Assembly (NCBI GenBank): GCA_002898935.1
Contig: BEII01000062.1
Coordinates: forward strand, 1 to 7,667
DNA: 7,667 nt
Reading direction: 5' to 3'
DNA from: a bacterium HR32
GTDB lineage: Bacteria > Sysuimicrobiota > Sysuimicrobiia > Sysuimicrobiales > Sysuimicrobiaceae
Each line of letters starts with the position of its first letter. The stretch's first letter is position 1. A program made the translations under genes and the position numbers. Under the pieces are notes generated by a model that saw only the letters and a list, made by a program, of their open reading frames with translations, was not told the DNA's origin and did not search any database. This document shows positions 4,748 to 7,667 of the stretch, piece after piece.

Positions 4748-5827
4748 TCAGGGCCCGAGGCGGCGGAGGGGTGCGGGACACCGGCTTCGGAAGGCGAGCT
4801 CATCGTTCGTGTACCACACCGTTCCGGAAGCCGAAAGGCAGTAATACCGGTAGTCTCCGGGCGCCATGTACAGCTCCCCGGAGGAGGGATGGCGCACCAC
4901 CGTTTGACCGCCCAGTGCTGCGATCGCCTTCTCCCCCGCGAGGTAGTTCTGGGAGACGACCCGCATGTACGTGTCGTACTGCATGGCCCGCATGGTGTTG
5001 CCGAAGTCTGCGATCATCTGGGTGCGCCTGCGGCTCATCTCCAGCATGTTCAGTGCTCCCCGGGTGATCTGGCTGAGGGTGCGCTCGTTCTCCTGGAGCT
5101 GGTGGAGCACCCACCGCAGCGGCCAGCGGAGGTTGCGGAAGCTTAGGAGGCTCGCTTGGCACAGGGGCAGCACCTGTACCATCTGCCCTGCGGGCGCCTC
5201 GCACCCGGCCACCACCGCGTAGGTGATGTACGCGCGCACGCTCTCAAGCCCGGGAAGCCCGCGCAGGGAGAGGTCCGGAAGGGAGATCGTCTGGACGAGG
5301 CCAGCCTCCTCCAGGACCGTTCCTCCCTTCCCGATCCGCACCGCCGCCACGGCCCGGTCGAACCCCAGCGGCTGGATCCGGACATCCAAGAGACGCGCCC
5401 CCTGCTGTTGCCAGGTCGTGAGGAGGACGCGGCTTGCGGCGGCCGCCGACATCCTCGGCTCGAACCGCTCGTAGTAGGGCCCAAGACAGGCGTAGCTCCC
5501 GGAAAGCCCTGCCTGAACGAAGCAGCGCTCAAGGTCCGGCGTGGGGTTCAGGAACAGCCGGACCATCTGGAGCTGCAGGGGAGCGGTTGCGTTGAGGACT
5601 GCAATGGCGAGGGAGGGCGATAGCCGCCCGCGGGGTGCCACGATCACCGGGTTCTCCTCGGCCCCGGGGACGAACGTCCAACCCTCGGGTACGAGCATCG
5701 TGAACTCCCCGTACGGGCTCGCCAGGGGAACGAAGCGCCCCAGCCGCCCGGCGTGGGCGGAGCCCACCCAGAGCACGAGGACCGCCACCGCGGTCCACCA
5801 TCTCCGCCGAGTGAATCCCGTGCGCAT
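4748..5827 (-). CDS. Exported six-cysteine protein of unknown function
   Basis: A 359-residue protein with a clear Sec signal: Arg-rich n-region (residues 5-9), hydrophobic core WWTAVAVLVLWVGS and an AHA site (cleavage after about residue 26). The mature part starts with SPYGEFTMLVPEGWTFVPGA, a beta-strand pattern like PsbP/DUF1795-type domains. A middle region of strands and helices follows, then a helical segment (about 240-305) and a C-terminal beta motif VVRHPSSGELYMAPGDYRYY with GTVWYTND. That last motif recalls the TG..Y.V..G...YW repeat seen at the C-terminus of various exported hypotheticals. Six cysteines (102, 114, 209, 223, 330, 350) could form three disulfides. No lipobox. ATG 5827 is preceded by GGGGGAA. 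It starts 17 bases after the cupredoxin stop, so the two are probably co-expressed outside the membrane. Function unknown. Confidence 0.85.
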   Translation of the reverse strand: MRTGFTRRRWWTAVAVLVLWVGSAHAGRLGRFVPLASPYGEFTMLVPEGWTFVPGAEENPVIVAPRGRLSPSLAIAVLNATAPLQLQMVRLFLNPTPDLERCFVQAGLSGSYACLGPYYERFEPRMSAAAASRVLLTTWQQQGARLLDVRIQPLGFDRAVAAVRIGKGGTVLEEAGLVQTISLPDLSLRGLPGLESVRAYITYAVVAGCEAPAGQMVQVLPLCQASLLSFRNLRWPLRWVLHQLQENERTLSQITRGALNMLEMSRRRTQMIADFGNTMRAMQYDTYMRVVSQNYLAGEKAIAALGGQTVVRHPSSGELYMAPGDYRYYCLSASGTVWYTNDELAFRSRCPAPLRRLGP

Positions 5828-5844
5828 CGTTCCCCCGAACGGTC

Positions 5845-6402
5845 CTAGGGGGTGACGGAGACGACCCCCTTCATGCCCGCCAGGTAGTGGGCGCCGTCCT
5901 GCTCGAAGCACCCCATCTCCCAGCTCCCCACCCGTCCGCCGGGCACGGTGAACCGGAGGACTGCCGTGCCCCGGGGCTCGAGGTCGACCATGAAGGGATG
6001 CTCCCTCTCCATCCCCTCGTGCATGAAGAGCTTCTCCGCGAGGGGGCCCACAGGCCGTGCCTTCCCCAGGGTGGCCCGCTTGACCCGGACGGCGGAGAGG
6101 ACCTCCACCCGGAGGCCCGCGAAGAAGTCCTCCCGGTACCGGTCCGGCTTACCTGAAGCCTCCCGCACGACCCCGCGGCCCACCATGAGCTCGTGGGCGA
6201 GCACCCCTTGGTTTGCGAGCCGCAGGGTCACGGTCGAGCCGACCCGGAGCGCAAGCCGGGCGGGCCTGAACCAGTACTCGCCCATCGTGACCACAAGACT
6301 CTGTCCCGATCTCGGGCTTGCCGAAGCAGGCGGGATCGGCGCGCGCGCACCCAGCCGCGCCCCCATCACCAGGACCAACGCCAGAACAAAGCCCACCCGC
6401 AC
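5845..6402 (-). CDS. Exported cupredoxin (type-1 copper protein)
   Basis: A 185-residue blue-copper-type protein, expected to carry single electrons or bind copper outside the membrane. Residues 1-21 are a signal peptide (hydrophobic VGFVLALVLVMGA, then ARA). The mature protein starts a cupredoxin sandwich with VVTMGEYWFRPARLALRVGS and ANQGVLAHELMVG, and ends SWEMGCFEQDGAHYLAGMKG. The type-1 copper ligands are complete: His70, Cys165, His172 and Met177, with C-x6-H-x4-M spacing. About 94 residues separate His70 from Cys165, longer than in plastocyanin-size proteins, because of an Arg/Lys-rich insert (about 76-135). Start GTG 6402 has GGAGG eight bases upstream; a GTG at 6411 is nearly on top of that site and is less likely. 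Stop is 17 bases before the exported unknown protein. Confidence 0.9.
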   Translation of the reverse strand: MRVGFVLALVLVMGARLGARAPIPPASASPRSGQSLVVTMGEYWFRPARLALRVGSTVTLRLANQGVLAHELMVGRGVVREASGKPDRYREDFFAGLRVEVLSAVRVKRATLGKARPVGPLAEKLFMHEGMEREHPFMVDLEPRGTAVLRFTVPGGRVGSWEMGCFEQDGAHYLAGMKGVVSVTP

Positions 6403-6450
6403 GGCGTTCACCTCCCGCGCAAAGCCGCATTCGTGAGCAACACAGGCCCG

Positions 6451-6470
6451 GCGTTCCGGAAGCGTTCCGG
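6451..6470. repeat. 9-bp tandem direct repeat in the methyltransferase-cupredoxin gap
   Basis: GCGTTCCGG occurs at 6451-6459 and again at 6462-6470, an 11-base period separated by AA, so the two copies face the same side of the helix. The centre also forms the palindrome TTCCGGAA (6454-6461). It lies between the methyltransferase stop (6476) and the cupredoxin start (6402), about 50 bases ahead of the latter on the minus strand, where an operator could be. Confidence 0.5.
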
Positions 6471-6475
6471 TCGGC

Positions 6476-7315
6476 CTATGCGGGTTTCGTGCCCACCGCG
6501 GTGTAGACCACGAAGCTCGCGCGGAACCACCCCCGCGCATCCAGCGCGTGAAAGTCTGCGGCCAGGGCTTCCGCCTCCTCCGGCTGCAGGAGCCCCGCCC
6601 CCACGAACAGCGGGAGCTGCTCGACGAGGAAGGCCCGCCAGAAGGGCGGATCCCCCAGGCGATCCGTGTGGGCGAGGTAGGTGCGCGTACGCACCTGCTG
6701 GAGCCCTGCCTGGGCGAAGTACCGTGCCAGGTTGGGCGCGGCGCGGTAGTCGTACAACGCCTGCCGGAACAGGCCGTTGAACTTCGCCTCAAGATCCGGT
6801 CGTGTGCAGCTCAGGACGAAGTGGGGCTGCCAATCAATCGCCCCCACCCGGCCACCGGGACGTGTGACCCGCACGAGCTCCCTGAGGACCGCCTCCGGCG
6901 GCCCCACGTGCAGGAGGACCTTCTCGCAGAACGCCCCATCCATGTGGTGGTCGGGATAGGGGAGCGCCCGCACGTCACCGTTCCGGTACTCCGCTCCGAC
7001 CACTCCGAGATCCCTGGCCCGTTTCCGGGCAACGTCCAGGAACGCGTCGGTGGGATCGACCCCGTAGACCTGCACCGAACGGCCACACACCTCGAGGATG
7101 TCGGGCAGGGCCACCCCGGTCCCGCACCCCCCGTCCAGGATCCGGCCACCGGCCGACACCCCAAGGTCCTGCAGGAGCTCCCGGCGGGCCCTGTGGAAGG
7201 TCGGCTCGCTGGCCATCACCTCCAGCACGTGGATCAGTAACCCCACGGGTTCAGGCGGCATCTGGTTCACCGTCCCGAAGAAGTCCGCCTTCCACTCTGC
7301 CTGTGCACTCGCCAT
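6476..7315 (-). CDS. Class I SAM-dependent methyltransferase
   Basis: A 279-residue cytoplasmic methyltransferase with a Rossmann-like core of the UbiE/Methyltransf_11 kind; the acceptor cannot be told. Visible motifs: motif I RILDGGCGTG (58-67), the ribose-binding acid Asp87 in YGVDPTD, a GDVRALPYPDHHMDGAFCEK block (113-132) holding motifs II/III, and LRELVRVTRPGGRVGAIDW (144-162). The C-terminal third (about 185-279) is an extra helical region with EQLPLFVGAGLLQPEEAEAL, as in methyltransferases with a substrate lid. ATG 7315 is preceded by AGGAGG at six bases, so the start is firm. It follows the LuxR-type gene by 72 bases and precedes the cupredoxin by 73. No leader peptide or membrane helix. 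Confidence 0.95.
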   Translation of the reverse strand: MASAQAEWKADFFGTVNQMPPEPVGLLIHVLEVMASEPTFHRARRELLQDLGVSAGGRILDGGCGTGVALPDILEVCGRSVQVYGVDPTDAFLDVARKRARDLGVVGAEYRNGDVRALPYPDHHMDGAFCEKVLLHVGPPEAVLRELVRVTRPGGRVGAIDWQPHFVLSCTRPDLEAKFNGLFRQALYDYRAAPNLARYFAQAGLQQVRTRTYLAHTDRLGDPPFWRAFLVEQLPLFVGAGLLQPEEAEALAADFHALDARGWFRASFVVYTAVGTKPA

Positions 7316-7387
7316 CGCCTGCCTCCTTCGGCTGCGTTTGGATTGAGGCTACGGGCCTGAGGGCGCAGCCCGCATCGGGAGGATTCC

Positions 7388-7667
7388 CTAGGGCGCCTGA
7401 TCAGGACGCATCCGCCCGACCCATGCGGCGATTCCGGCACGGGATCCCACGCCTAGCTTGTTCAGGATGTTCTGGACGTGGGTGGAGGCGGTCTTCTCCG
7501 AAATGCCCAGAGCGGCCGCGATCTCCCGGTTCGTGAACCCCTGGGCCACCAGTTCCGCCACCTCGCGCTCTCTGCGGCTCAGCCGCGGGGGGCGTGGGCG
7601 GACGGGTCCCCGGGAGGAGGGGGGTGCGTCATGCACCCAGGTGGCGGGGTCCGCCGCGGCACCCTCC
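7388..7667 (-). CDS. C-terminal end of a LuxR-family transcriptional regulator (partial)
   Basis: The last 92 residues of a gene that begins beyond the right edge. The frame stays open to 7667, so a GTG at 7636 need not be the start. A Pro-rich linker leads into a typical GerE/LuxR helix-turn-helix: LSRREREVAELVAQGFTNRE, then IAAALGISEKTASTHVQNIL and NKLGVGSRAGIAAWV. The invariant E.EV..L...G.tN.EIA..L.iS..TV..H...I..KL pattern is kept except for Ala in place of Val in KTAS. What the sensor half is (response-regulator receiver, AAA/TPR or other) cannot be seen. It stops 72 bases ahead of the methyltransferase on the same strand and could regulate it and the genes beyond; that is inference. 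Confidence 0.9.
   Translation of the reverse strand, partial: EGAAADPATWVHDAPPSSRGPVRPRPPRLSRREREVAELVAQGFTNREIAAALGISEKTASTHVQNILNKLGVGSRAGIAAWVGRMRPDQAP

Noticed and set aside
4343..5146. A 267-codon plus-strand frame beginning in the kinase remnant
   Set aside because: After about 4590 it leaves the kinase sequence and runs antisense through the exported protein gene; it is not a fusion.
5845..6792. A longer frame extending the cupredoxin upstream into the methyltransferase
   Set aside because: The added part is low-complexity Arg/Ser/Trp text over the methyltransferase coding sequence; the signal peptide and GGAGG site fix the start at 6402.
7335..7385. GC-rich hairpin between the LuxR-type gene and the methyltransferase
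   Set aside because: Short CGGGC/GCCCG pairing with an 11-base loop and no T-run; common by chance at this base composition.

Overview
The window is high-GC bacterial DNA with dense gene packing, GTG and TTG starts beside strong purine-rich ribosome binding sites, and a tRNA gene that encodes its own CCA end. This fits a high-GC bacterium, perhaps thermophilic and of Gram-positive-like affinity (Firmicutes, Actinobacteria or Armatimonadota type). The sequence alone does not settle the lineage.

Left part (1-2028): the tail of a plus-strand gene (possibly radical SAM/spore-photoproduct-lyase-like) runs convergently into a minus-strand pair, an EamA-type (DMT) permease and downstream of it an alpha/beta hydrolase. 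Divergent from the permease is a complete tRNA-Lys(UUU).

Middle part (2029-4747): a decayed accessory stretch lies next to the tRNA. It contains an N-terminal remnant of an IS21-type IstB helper ATPase, with its coding pieces in three frames and one short piece inverted. Next come three very small minus-strand reading frames: one with a lost start, one with an in-frame stop, and a short coiled-coil/membrane protein whose TTG start overlaps the stop before it. An intact plus-strand VapBC-type toxin-antitoxin pair (Phd/YefM antitoxin, PIN toxin) follows, with a plausible promoter carrying direct repeats. Then come an intact Uma2-family nuclease-like gene and a frameshifted C-terminal remnant of a sensor histidine kinase.

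Right part (4748-7667): four minus-strand genes read towards the middle. They are the C-terminus of a LuxR-type regulator (running off the window), a class I SAM-dependent methyltransferase, an exported cupredoxin with a complete type-1 copper ligand set, and an exported six-cysteine protein of unknown function. Spacing is 72, 73 and 17 bases, so at least the last two, and possibly all four, may be co-transcribed. The cupredoxin/unknown-protein pair is the best candidate here for an undescribed extracytoplasmic function. The inverted segment inside the IstB remnant is the most unusual piece of DNA structure.
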